From: Saccharopolyspora flava
GTDB taxonomy: Bacteria > Actinomycetota > Actinomycetes > Mycobacteriales > Pseudonocardiaceae
DNA: 64,000 nucleotides
Reading direction: 5' to 3'
Assembly: GCF_900116135.1 (NCBI RefSeq)
Contig: NZ_FOZX01000002.1
Span: 577,959 to 641,958 of the forward strand
Each line of letters begins with the position of its first letter. The first letter of the stretch is position 1. Below, in pieces: positions 16,541-24,685 of the stretch. The notes under the pieces were generated by a model. The model was not told where the DNA came from and ran no database searches. It saw only the letters and a program-made list of their open reading frames with translations. Both the position numbers and the translations under genes were made by a program.

Positions 16541-17136
16541 CCCTGTTTCCTGCGCTGCGGCGGACATGTGCGGAACCGCCACGGCTAGCTGCCCTTCCTG
16601 GCCGTGACAGTGGAGATCATCGTGCTGGGAATGTGCCCGCGAACCGACGCTGCCGCGTCGTCTACCCACGAGCGGGTCCACGTCGTCTCGGCGATCGAGC
16701 TTCCGCAGACCCCGACTCTGTCAGCCGGGCTTGCCATCACACTCCCTGGTCACAACGTGCATTCCCCCGAAGCAGAGGCCAGCCACCTCGACGGGCGAGA
16801 CTATACTTAACCCGGCGTCACAAGTCAGGCCCCCAATACGGGTGTCCGTCACTCTTAAGAGTGCCGTGGATAACAGCTGGGCCGAACGTGTGACCCATAG
16901 TTAGTTACGCCTGGTTGTAACCCGATAGTTCAAACCTTTACAGTCCTTTTTGCGCCCCACCCGTCACGGCTGTCGGAGTTCGAGCCCGGACCGCACCGGC
17001 GCGCTCAGTCGAAAGTCGTGGCCACGTCCACAGTGCACAGACGCACCTGCGGGACCCTGACCGGGGTTGTCCGCGCCCCACGGCGGGGAGTTCCGCCGGC
17101 GGCGCGCCATGTCGTGCGTTTCGCAAGGAGGACTCG
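16541..17136. other. Divergent control region, cvnA / ABC receptor
   Basis: About 600 non-coding bases between the divergent cvnA operon and the importer operon. It holds the perfect 14-bp palindrome CACTCTTAAGAGTG at 16850-16863. A possible rightward promoter is TTGTAA (16915-16920) with TTTACA about 17 bases later. No gene or strong terminator is supported. Confidence 0.5.
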
Positions 17137-18150
17137 ATGACCCTGGCCAGTCGCGCTATGTCGCGGAGAGGTCTGCTCAAGCTCGCCGGCGGCACCGCCA
17201 CCGCGGGCGTTCTCATGGGCGCCAGCGGCTGCGGCCTGCTGGGCGGCTCGCAATCGGCGGGTGGCGGCGACGGCCAGGTCGAGAAGCCGAACATCAAGGT
17301 CGGAGCCATGCCGGTCACCGACCTCGCCCCGCTGCACCTCGCCGTGCGCAACGGCATTTTCAAGGAGGAGGGCCTCAACGTCGAGATCGTCACGACCTCG
17401 GACGGCAGCGCGGCTCTGACCAGCACCATCGGCGGCGACTACGACATCACCTACGCCAGCTACGTGCCCTTCTTCGCCGCTCAGGCGCGCGGCGTGGCGG
17501 ACCTCAAGATCGTGGCCGACTGCGGTGCCGGCGCGCCGAACACCACCACGATCATGACCTCGCCGAACTCCAAGGTGCGCACGCCGCAGGACCTGGCGGG
17601 CAAGACCATCGCCATCTCCGGCCCGCGCACCATCTCGGAACTGCTGGTCAAGGCCACCATGCGGGCCTACGGCGTGGACTTCTCCAAGTCCGAGTTCACC
17701 GCGATCCCGTTCATCAACATGCCGGCCGCGCTGCAGCAGGGCCGGGTGGACGCGGCGATCCTGACCGAGCCGTTCCTGACCCAGGCCGCGCGCAGCAGCG
17801 GAGCCGTCCCGGTGGCCGACACCAACACCGGCCCGCTGGAGGACCTGCCGCTGACCGGCTACGGCGCGACGGCGAAGTTCGTGCAGGACAACCCCAAGAC
17901 GGTGGCCGCCTTCCAGCGCGCGATGGACCGCGCCGTGGCCGAGTCGCAGGACCGCTCGAAGATCGAGCCGCTGCTGCCGGAGTTCGCCAAGATCGACAAG
18001 GACACGGCCGCGATCATCTCGCTGCTGAAGTTCAACTCGCGGGCCGACGCCACCCGCCTGCAGCGGGTCCCGCGCCTGATGAAGGACTTCGGGTTCCTGG
18101 ACAAGGACATCGACGTCGCCCAGATGATCGTGCCGCCGCCGCAGGCCTGA
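17137..18150 (+). CDS. ABC importer substrate-binding lipoprotein 1 (NMT1/SsuA type)
   Basis: A 337-residue receptor. The N-terminus has a twin-arginine (SRRGLLKLAGG) signal and ends in a lipobox (GASGC, Cys about residue 31), so it is likely Tat-exported and lipid-anchored. The mature part has the NMT1/TauA/SsuA fold (KVGAMPVTDLAPLHLAVRNG, GGDYDITYASYVPFFAAQ, RTISELLVKATMRAYGV, DAAILTEPFLTQAA). An AAGGAGG ribosome site precedes ATG 17137. The product at 18723-19736 is a close paralogue with identical length and many shared blocks. Family substrates are sulfonates, taurine, pyrimidine precursors or aromatic acids; the actual one is unknown. Confidence 0.9.
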   Translation: MTLASRAMSRRGLLKLAGGTATAGVLMGASGCGLLGGSQSAGGGDGQVEKPNIKVGAMPVTDLAPLHLAVRNGIFKEEGLNVEIVTTSDGSAALTSTIGGDYDITYASYVPFFAAQARGVADLKIVADCGAGAPNTTTIMTSPNSKVRTPQDLAGKTIAISGPRTISELLVKATMRAYGVDFSKSEFTAIPFINMPAALQQGRVDAAILTEPFLTQAARSSGAVPVADTNTGPLEDLPLTGYGATAKFVQDNPKTVAAFQRAMDRAVAESQDRSKIEPLLPEFAKIDKDTAAIISLLKFNSRADATRLQRVPRLMKDFGFLDKDIDVAQMIVPPPQA

Positions 18151-18309
18151 TCCGCACCGCAGGGCTGAGCGCCGAGCTCAGCCGCAGGACTGAGCGCCGG
18201 GCCTCCCCAGGGATGAGCCCGGCGCTCCTGCTTCTCCGCCGAAATTCTGGTCCAGACCGGAATTCGAGGTTCTGAAGTTGTCCGGAACTCGCCAGGAGTT
18301 CCCGCCGAG

Positions 18310-18344
18310 CCGCAGACGTCGCGTCCGATTCGCGACGTCTGCGG
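18310..18344 (+). terminator. Terminator between the two receptor genes
   Basis: CCGCAGACGTCGCG (18310-18323) pairs perfectly with 18331-18344 across a 7-base loop, followed by GCTTTCGTGTT. It separates the first receptor from the rest of the operon, so the genes may be transcribed unequally. The rest of the 572-base gap (18151-18722) shows no gene. Confidence 0.75.
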
Positions 18345-18493
18345 CTTTCGTGTTGCGCCATCCGTGTATTTCCCGTTTTCCCCGTAGACTCACCCGGTCG
18401 CGATGTGGAAGACACGCTTCGTGTTCTTTGCTCTCGCGAATGAGTGATAAGAGCCACACCTTCGGCTACTCGTCACAACGAGGCAATTACGTC

Positions 18494-18521
18494 TTGTTGT
18501 TCGCCCCTGGTCAGGTATCTA
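18494..18521 (+). promoter_or_regulatory. Possible promoter for second receptor
   Basis: TTGTTG (18494-18499) and TATCTA (18516-18521) are separated by 16 bases and lie downstream of the terminator at 18310-18344, about 200 bases before the gene. This is a pattern match only. Confidence 0.35.
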
Positions 18522-18722
18522 GAGTTCTGCACGCACCGATGCAGCCGGTGACCTGGGGACCGCGGGACGTGCACGCCCGGCGGACGTCCGCCGGCCCCGC
18601 CAGCGCCGCCACCCGCAGCGCCCGCACCTCCCGCCTCCCAGCTCGGCAGGCCTCGGTCCACGCAAGTCGCTCCATCCGACAGGCCCCACCGGGCCACACC
18701 CCGCCTTGCCAGGAGGAACACG

Positions 18723-19736
18723 ATGCGTCCCACTCACCGCCCGCTCGCGCGCCGAGACCTGTTGAAGATCGCCGGTGGCGTGGCCACTGCGGGAGCGCTG
18801 ATGGGATCCAGCGGCTGCGGACTGCTCGGCGGCTCGGAGCAGCAGTCCTCCGGCAACGGGCAGGTCGAGAAGGCGCGCCTGCGCGTCGGCGCGCTGCCCA
18901 CCGCCGAGCTCGCCCCGCTGTACCTGGCCGTGGAGGCCGGTCACTTCCAGCGCGAGGGCCTGGAGGTCGAGATCGTCTCCGCCCCCGACGGCGGCGCCGC
19001 GCTCAACAGCGCCATCGGCGGCGACCTGGACATCACCTTCTCCAGCTACGTGCCGATCTTCGCCGCGCAGGCCAAGGGCGTCGCCAACCTCAAGATCGTC
19101 TCCGACTGCATGTCGGCGGTGCCCAACAGCTGCCTGATCATGTCCACGCCGAACTCCGGCGTGCGCACCCCGCAGGACCTGGCGGGCAAGCGGATCGCCA
19201 TCTCCGGCGCGGGCACCATCTCGGAACTGCTGGTCAAGGCCTCGATGAAGGCCAACAACGTGCCCTTCGACAAGGTGCAGATGGTGCCGCTGGGCTTCAT
19301 GAACATGCCCAACGCGCTCAAGACCGGCCAGGTCGACGCCGCGATGGTCGTCGAGCCCTTCCTTACGCTGGCCGCCCGCGACGCCGACGCCGTCCCGGTG
19401 CTCGACACCACCTCCGGCCCGCTGGAGGACCTGCCGCTGGGCGGCTACGTGTCCAACTCCCAGTTCGCCGAGCAGAACCCGAAGACCGTCGCGGCGTTCC
19501 AGCGCGCGATGACCGCGTCGGTGGCCGAGGCGCAGGACCGCTCGAAGATCGAGCCGCTGCTGCCGAAGTTTGCCAAGATCGACAAGGAAACTGCGTCCAT
19601 CATCACATTGCTGAAATTGAACGCGCGCGCAGATGCCACCCGCTTGCAGCGCGTTCCCCGATTGATGCTGGAATTCGGTTACATCAATAAGGACGTCGAC
19701 GTGGCGAGCATGATCGTCCAGCCGCCGCAGAGCTGA
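18723..19736 (+). CDS. ABC importer substrate-binding lipoprotein 2 (paralogue of 17137)
   Basis: A 337-residue receptor with the same layout as the gene at 17137: twin-arginine start (ARRDLLKIAGG), lipobox (GSSGC), NMT1-type fold (RVGALPTAELAPLYLAVEAG, GTISELLVKASMKANN). Long stretches are identical to its twin, for example NPKTVAAFQRAM and DRSKIEPLLP. The first lobe around residues 65-130 differs most, including Cys-containing SDCMSAVPNSCLIM. The pair is a tandem duplication that has diverged, so the two receptors may serve one channel with different ligands. AGGAGG lies just before the ATG. The permease follows after 7 bases. Confidence 0.9.
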   Translation: MRPTHRPLARRDLLKIAGGVATAGALMGSSGCGLLGGSEQQSSGNGQVEKARLRVGALPTAELAPLYLAVEAGHFQREGLEVEIVSAPDGGAALNSAIGGDLDITFSSYVPIFAAQAKGVANLKIVSDCMSAVPNSCLIMSTPNSGVRTPQDLAGKRIAISGAGTISELLVKASMKANNVPFDKVQMVPLGFMNMPNALKTGQVDAAMVVEPFLTLAARDADAVPVLDTTSGPLEDLPLGGYVSNSQFAEQNPKTVAAFQRAMTASVAEAQDRSKIEPLLPKFAKIDKETASIITLLKLNARADATRLQRVPRLMLEFGYINKDVDVASMIVQPPQS

Positions 19737-19743
19737 TCGGGAC

Positions 19744-20511
19744 ATGACCAGAACAATCCGGGGTCTGCTCGGACTGCTGGGCTTCCTGCTGTTGTGGGAG
19801 GCCTTCAGCAGATCCGGGCTCGTCGACCCGCAGTACTTCCCACCGCCCTCGGTGGTGCTGACCAGGTTCGTCGAGCTGCTCGGCGACCCGTCCTTCCTGC
19901 TCGACCTGATCGCGAGCGTGCTGGCCTGGGCCATCGCGCTGGGGATCTCGATCGCCATCGCGGTGCCCGCGGGCCTGCTGCTGGGCAGCGTCCGCGGCAT
20001 CCGGGTGGCCACCCGGGCGATCATCGAGTTCCTCCGGCCGATCCCGTCGGTGGCGCTGATCCCGCTGGCCATCGTGCTGGTGGGCTCCGGCCCGGAGACC
20101 AAGATCGCGCTCGCGGTGTACGCGGCGGTGTGGCCGATCCTGTTCAACACGATCTACGCGTTGGACGAGGTCGACCCGGTCATGGTGGACACCGCGCGGT
20201 CCTTCGGGTTCGGGCGGGCGCGCACCATGTTCACCGTGCTGCTGCCCAACGCGGCGCCGTTCGTGCTCACCGGCATCCGGATGTCGGCCTCGGTCGCGCT
20301 GATCCTGGTGGTCAGCACGGAGTTCCTGGCCGGCGGCGGTTCCGGCCTGGGCAGCTTCGTGCTGGACGCCTCCACCGGCGCGGGCCGGATGGACCTGGTG
20401 CTGGCCGGGACGATCGTGGCGGGCATCGTCGGCTACCTCATCAACGAGGCGCTGGAAACGGTGCACAAGCGCGGCCTGGCGTGGAGCGCGGTCGATCGGG
20501 AGGCAGTGTGA
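19744..20511 (+). CDS. ABC importer permease 1 (SsuC/TauC type)
   Basis: A 255-residue membrane protein with about six hydrophobic segments. The EAA loop contacting the ATPase reads MVDTARSFGFGRARTMFTVLLP (about residues 147-168). The RPIPSVALIPLAIVLVGSG segment is typical of the sulfonate/taurine permease family. It starts 7 bases after the second receptor gene. A second, different permease follows, so the channel is probably a heterodimer. Confidence 0.9.
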   Translation: MTRTIRGLLGLLGFLLLWEAFSRSGLVDPQYFPPPSVVLTRFVELLGDPSFLLDLIASVLAWAIALGISIAIAVPAGLLLGSVRGIRVATRAIIEFLRPIPSVALIPLAIVLVGSGPETKIALAVYAAVWPILFNTIYALDEVDPVMVDTARSFGFGRARTMFTVLLPNAAPFVLTGIRMSASVALILVVSTEFLAGGGSGLGSFVLDASTGAGRMDLVLAGTIVAGIVGYLINEALETVHKRGLAWSAVDREAV

Positions 20512-20599
20512 CGGGCCACCATTTTCCCGCCTTTCACCATTCTCCGGGAATGGCGATCACGAATTCACCGGAAAGCAACATCGCGTTGCGGGGTGCGCA

Positions 20600-21406
20600 A
20601 TGAAGAGGACGCGCGGATTTCTCCGCCAGTGGATCGTGTTCATCATCGCCGTGCTGCTGTGGGAATTGGTCACCCAACTCGCGCAGCACCCGTTCTTCCC
20701 GGCGCCGAGCAAGATCCTCGCCACCGCCGGGCAGAAGTGGTTCTCCGGTCCGCCGCAGTCGCTGTTCCTGACCGGCGAGGCCACCGGTGACCTGCTGGCC
20801 AGCCTCGGGCGGGTCGCGCTGGGCTGGGTGCTGGCCGCGGCCATCGGCATCGCCCTGGGCACGCTGCTGGGCCGGTCCCGGACGCTGCTGGACTACGTCG
20901 GGCCGCTGATGGCGTTCATGCGCGCCATCCCGTCCCCCGTGCTGGTGCCGGTGTTCATCGTGCTGCTGGGCATCGGGTCGTCGATGCAGATCACCGTGAT
21001 CGTGTTCAGCGTCGTGTGGCCGATCCTGCTCAACACCGTCGACGGCGTCCGCTCGGTCGACCAGGTCAAGGTCGACACCGCGCGGTCCTTCCGGATCCCG
21101 CGCGCGCAGTGGATCACCGGCGTGGTGCTGCCCGCCGCCACGCCCAAGATCTTCGCCGGCCTGCGGGTGAGCCTGTCGCTGTCGCTGGTGCTGATGGTCG
21201 TCTCGGAGCTGGTCGGCTCCACCAACGGCATCGGCTACCGGCTGATGTTCGACCAGCGGCAGTTCGACTTCCCCGCGATGTGGGCGGGGATCGTCCTGCT
21301 GGGCGTCCTCGGATACGTTTTGAACACCCTGCTGCTCGTGGTGGAACGCCGTGCGCTGAGCTGGCAACCCTCGCAGGCGTCGGCGGACCAAGTTGTCGGA
21401 GGCTGA
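20600..21406 (+). CDS. ABC importer permease 2 (SsuC/TauC type)
   Basis: A 268-residue membrane protein related to the preceding permease (MRAIPSPVLVPVFIVLLGIGS, EAA loop VDTARSFRIPRAQWITGVVLP). It is separated from permease 1 by 88 bases, an unusual gap in an otherwise tight operon. The ATPase gene follows after 3 bases. Two distinct permeases in one NMT1-type system are seen in some actinomycete operons and imply a heteromeric transporter. Confidence 0.9.
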   Translation: MKRTRGFLRQWIVFIIAVLLWELVTQLAQHPFFPAPSKILATAGQKWFSGPPQSLFLTGEATGDLLASLGRVALGWVLAAAIGIALGTLLGRSRTLLDYVGPLMAFMRAIPSPVLVPVFIVLLGIGSSMQITVIVFSVVWPILLNTVDGVRSVDQVKVDTARSFRIPRAQWITGVVLPAATPKIFAGLRVSLSLSLVLMVVSELVGSTNGIGYRLMFDQRQFDFPAMWAGIVLLGVLGYVLNTLLLVVERRALSWQPSQASADQVVGG

Positions 21407-21409
21407 CCA

Positions 21410-22231
21410 ATGACCCGAACGAACACGATGCTGGAAGTCTCCGGACTCGGTCACCGCTACGGCGGGGCGAACGGGCACCAGGCCATCGCCGACCTCACCT
21501 TCGAGGTCCGCACCGGTGAGCTGGCGTGCATCGTCGGCCCGTCCGGCTGCGGCAAGTCGACGATGCTGCGGGGCATCTCCGGCCTGATCAAGCCGACCAG
21601 CGGCGACGTGACCCTGCACGGCGAGCCGGTCGACGGCGTGCCCAGCGACCTGGCCGTGGTCTTCCAGGACTACAGCCGCTCGCTGTTCCCGTGGAAGTCG
21701 GTGCGCGCCAACGTCGAGTTCCCGCTGCAGTCCCGCGGGGTCGGCCGGGCCGAGCGGCGCGAGCGCGCCGACGAGGTGCTGGAGTGGGTCGGCCTGTCGG
21801 GTGCGGCGAAGAAGTACCCGTGGCAGCTCTCCGGCGGCATGCAGCAGCGGGTGTCCATCGCCCGCGCCCTGGCCTGCCGGCCGGCGCTGCTGCTGATGGA
21901 CGAGCCGTTCGCGTCGGTCGACGCGCAGACCCGCTTCGAGCTGGAGGACCTGCTGCTGCGGGTCCGCAAGCAGTTCGACAGCACGGTCCTGCTGGTCACC
22001 CACGACATCGACGAGAGCATCTACCTCGCCGACCGGGTGTTCGTGCTGTCGAAGTCCCCGGCGACGATCGTCAAGGACCTGGAGATCCCGCTCGGCCGCG
22101 AGCGCGACCAGATCACCACGCGAGAGTCGGAGACCTTCGTGCACCTGCGCAGCGAGGTGGCCCGCCTCCTCGACGTCAAGAGCGCGGGTCCGGCCCCGGC
22201 CTCGGCCGCGGAGACCACCCAGATCATGTGA
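21410..22231 (+). CDS. ABC importer ATPase (SsuB/TauB type)
   Basis: A 273-residue ATPase. Walker A is GPSGCGKST (about residues 44-52), the signature is LSGGMQQRVSIARAL, Walker B is LLLMDEPFASVD and the H-loop is LVTHDIDE. It completes a five-gene importer: two receptors, two permeases, one ATPase. A strong terminator (22248-22281) follows. The SsuB/TauB/NitT grouping is clear; substrate cannot be read from sequence. Confidence 0.93.
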   Translation: MTRTNTMLEVSGLGHRYGGANGHQAIADLTFEVRTGELACIVGPSGCGKSTMLRGISGLIKPTSGDVTLHGEPVDGVPSDLAVVFQDYSRSLFPWKSVRANVEFPLQSRGVGRAERRERADEVLEWVGLSGAAKKYPWQLSGGMQQRVSIARALACRPALLLMDEPFASVDAQTRFELEDLLLRVRKQFDSTVLLVTHDIDESIYLADRVFVLSKSPATIVKDLEIPLGRERDQITTRESETFVHLRSEVARLLDVKSAGPAPASAAETTQIM

Positions 22232-22247
22232 CGCCACGACGAGAGAA

Positions 22248-22281
22248 GGGCGGTCCCGGTTGCTCCGGGACCGCCCTTTTT
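22248..22281 (+). terminator. Rho-independent terminator of importer operon
   Basis: GGGCGGTCCCGG (22248-22259) and CCGGGACCGCCC (22265-22276) form a 12-bp perfect stem with a 5-base loop followed by TTTTT. It may also end the convergent decarboxylase gene. Confidence 0.9.
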
Positions 22282-22288
22282 CGTCGCC

Positions 22289-23890
22289 TCAGTACAGGAA
22301 GCGCTGGCCGGGGTCGACCTTGATGTGCAGCAGGCTCGGGCCCTGCTTGCCGGAGAACTCCTCCGGCAGCGCCTGGGCCAGCTCCTCCGGGGTCTGGATG
22401 AGCTTGGCCGGGCAGCCGAGGCTGGTGGCCAGGCCGACGAAGTCGATGCCGCCGAGGTCCACGCCCGGCAGCTTGCTGCCGCCGGCGGCCTCGCCCAGCA
22501 CCGCCACCGCCGCGTAGCGCGAGTTGTCCATGATCACGAAGGTGACCGGGGCCTGCTCGCGCACCGCCGTCCACAGCGACTGGATGCCGTACATGCTGGA
22601 GCCGTCGCCCAGCAGCGCGACCGTGCGCCGGGCCGGGTTCGCCATGCCGACACCGACCGCCGCGCCCACGCCGTAGCCCAGGGCGCCCGAGAAGCCGGTG
22701 AAGAACCCGCCGTCGGTGGAGCGCACCGGGAAGTACTCGTGCAGGTCGTTGCGGTGGCTCGGGGTCTCCTCCACCACCGCCGCGTCGGCGGGCAGCTGCT
22801 CGACGAGGGTGTCGAAGACGTAGGAGGCGGTCATCGGCGTGCTCGCGGCGGGCTTCTCCGGCCGCGGCATCGTCTTCGGCGCCTGCCGCTCCAGGTCCTC
22901 CAGCTGCGCGTTGACCTGCGGGACCGCGTGCGCCATCGTGCCCATCACGCCGCGCCCGGAGCGGGCCCGCGCCAGCACGTCGGCGTCGTCGTGGACCAGG
23001 AACAGCTCCGGCAGCGCGACCTCCGCCTCGCCCCGGTAGACGTGGTAGGTGAACGCGGGCGCGCCCCACACCACGACCAGGTCGTAGTCCTGGAGCTCCT
23101 GGCTGAGCAGCCGCTGCTCGGGCTGCAGGAACCCGGCGAAGCACGGGTGGTCCTCCGGGAAGGAGCAGCGCGGCGACATCGGCGGCGCGAACACGGAGGC
23201 CTTGGTCTTCTCCGCCAGCCGCACCATCTCGTCCACCACGCCGTCGGCGTCGACCGCGGGACCGGTCACGAACGCGGGCCGCTCGCAGCGGCGCAGCGCC
23301 TCGGCGAGCTCGGTGATCGCGGCCGGGTCCGGCGCGAACCCGGGGGTGCGCGGGCGGGCGGCGACCTCCACGCCCGGCTCGTCCCAGTCGTCGGCCGGGA
23401 TGGACAGGAACACCGGGCCGAAGGGCGGGGTGGTGGCCATCTGGTAGGCGCGCACCAGCGCGGCCGGGACGTCCGCGGCGCGCGCGGGCTCGTAGCTCCA
23501 CTTCACGTACGGCTTCGGGAAGTTCGGGGCCTCGGTGGCGCCCAGGAACGGCTCGTCGAACAGCAGGCTGCGAGTCTGCTGACCTGCGGTGATGACCATC
23601 GGCGTGCGGTTGCGGTAGGCGGTGAACACCGCGCCCAGCGCGTGCCCGACGCCCCCGGCCGAGTGCAGGTTGACCAGCACCGGCTCGCGGCGGGACTGGG
23701 CGTAGCCGTCGGCCATGGCGACCACCGCGGACTCCTGGAGCCCGAGCACGTAGTGGAAGTCGTCCGGCCAGCCGGTCAGGAAGGGGACCTCGGTCGTTCC
23801 CGGGTTGCCGAACACCGTGGTCAGCCCGAGCTCGCGCATCAACCCCCGAGTGATGTCGCGGACCGTGCGATCCTCGCTACCCATGTCCAT
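22289..23890 (-). CDS. Benzoylformate decarboxylase-type ThDP enzyme
   Basis: A 533-residue thiamine diphosphate enzyme of the acetolactate synthase-like family, closest to benzoylformate decarboxylase. Residues matching that group are the cofactor-activating Glu in LGLQESAVVAMADGYA, the His of LHSAGGVGHALG (compare HSAAGTGNAMG), and PRCSFPEDHPCFAGFL, whose His corresponds to the second active-site His. ThDP binding is seen as ALLGDGSSMYGIQSLWTAVREQAPVTFVIMDN. It would decarboxylate an aryl 2-oxoacid to an aldehyde. It is convergent with the importer operon, so an aromatic-acid catabolic link is possible but unproven. Its cofactor is supplied by the thi genes elsewhere in the window. Confidence 0.85.
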   Translation of the reverse strand: MDMGSEDRTVRDITRGLMRELGLTTVFGNPGTTEVPFLTGWPDDFHYVLGLQESAVVAMADGYAQSRREPVLVNLHSAGGVGHALGAVFTAYRNRTPMVITAGQQTRSLLFDEPFLGATEAPNFPKPYVKWSYEPARAADVPAALVRAYQMATTPPFGPVFLSIPADDWDEPGVEVAARPRTPGFAPDPAAITELAEALRRCERPAFVTGPAVDADGVVDEMVRLAEKTKASVFAPPMSPRCSFPEDHPCFAGFLQPEQRLLSQELQDYDLVVVWGAPAFTYHVYRGEAEVALPELFLVHDDADVLARARSGRGVMGTMAHAVPQVNAQLEDLERQAPKTMPRPEKPAASTPMTASYVFDTLVEQLPADAAVVEETPSHRNDLHEYFPVRSTDGGFFTGFSGALGYGVGAAVGVGMANPARRTVALLGDGSSMYGIQSLWTAVREQAPVTFVIMDNSRYAAVAVLGEAAGGSKLPGVDLGGIDFVGLATSLGCPAKLIQTPEELAQALPEEFSGKQGPSLLHIKVDPGQRFLY

Positions 23891-23945
23891 CCCCTCCTCG
23901 CCGCGCCCGATCGCGGCAGACCCGAATCGTTAGCGGTGCTCAACT

Positions 23946-24590
23946 CTAAACGCCCTGGACGTCGCCGAAGCAGACGGTTTTCCGGCTGAAGACGTAGTAG
24001 CCCTCGTTGTCCTCGCAGGCCGCTTCCGGGTCCTGGCCGCCGGTGACCCGGGTGACCTGATCCTCGGCCTTCGAGCACTCCAGCTTCAACGGCAGGACCG
24101 ACTCGTCCTGCTGGAACGGCGTCAGGCAGTCGCCGGCCCGGACGTCGAGGACGATGCAGTAGGTGTTGCCGTCGGCGAAGTTGACGTAGTCGTCGCCGCA
24201 GCCCGCCAGGTTGCGGCCCTCGCGGACGTCGACGACCTCGTAGTCGGACTCCGGGGAACCGCACTCGGCCACATCCATGCTGCCGCCGCGCTCGTCGGCC
24301 AGCGCCATGCAGTCGCCCGCCTCGATCCGGTTGCTCGCCGACACCGCGAGGACGATCGCGACGGCGCTGCCCAGCAGCAGCACCACGGCGCCGATCGCGA
24401 GACCGATGATCAGGCCGGTCCGGTTCTTCTTCGGCGGTGGCGGCGGCTGCTGCTGGCTGCCGGCGACCTGCCGCCAGAACGCGTCCGACCCCTGCTGGTA
24501 GCCGCCCTGCGGGTGCTGACCCTGCTGCCAGCCACCCGGGTACGGGCCGGACTGCGCGCCGTAGGGGTCCGGTTGCGGTGGGTAGGTCAC
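23946..24590 (-). CDS. Membrane-anchored Cys-rich hypothetical protein
   Basis: A 214-residue protein. Residues 1-55 are Pro/Gln/Gly-rich (YPPQPDPYG, QQQPPPPPKK) and cytoplasmic, followed by one membrane segment (LIIGLAIGAVVLLLGSAVAIVLAV, about 59-83). The external part has about seven cysteines (GDCMAL, VAECGS, AGCGDDYV, YCIVLD, GDCLTP), pairing as in actinobacterial LppU/SCO3897-like proteins. No enzyme motif is visible. It is divergent from the XPB gene across the first palindromic element. Confidence 0.75.
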   Translation of the reverse strand: MTYPPQPDPYGAQSGPYPGGWQQGQHPQGGYQQGSDAFWRQVAGSQQQPPPPPKKNRTGLIIGLAIGAVVLLLGSAVAIVLAVSASNRIEAGDCMALADERGGSMDVAECGSPESDYEVVDVREGRNLAGCGDDYVNFADGNTYCIVLDVRAGDCLTPFQQDESVLPLKLECSKAEDQVTRVTGGQDPEAACEDNEGYYVFSRKTVCFGDVQGV

Positions 24591-24685
24591 TGGTCCTCCG
24601 TGGTCGAGTTCGCCACGAGCAACCTACCCGGCCAGGGAAAACACCTGGTTACGCGGCATCACGACGAAGCACGAACAGGAACGGC

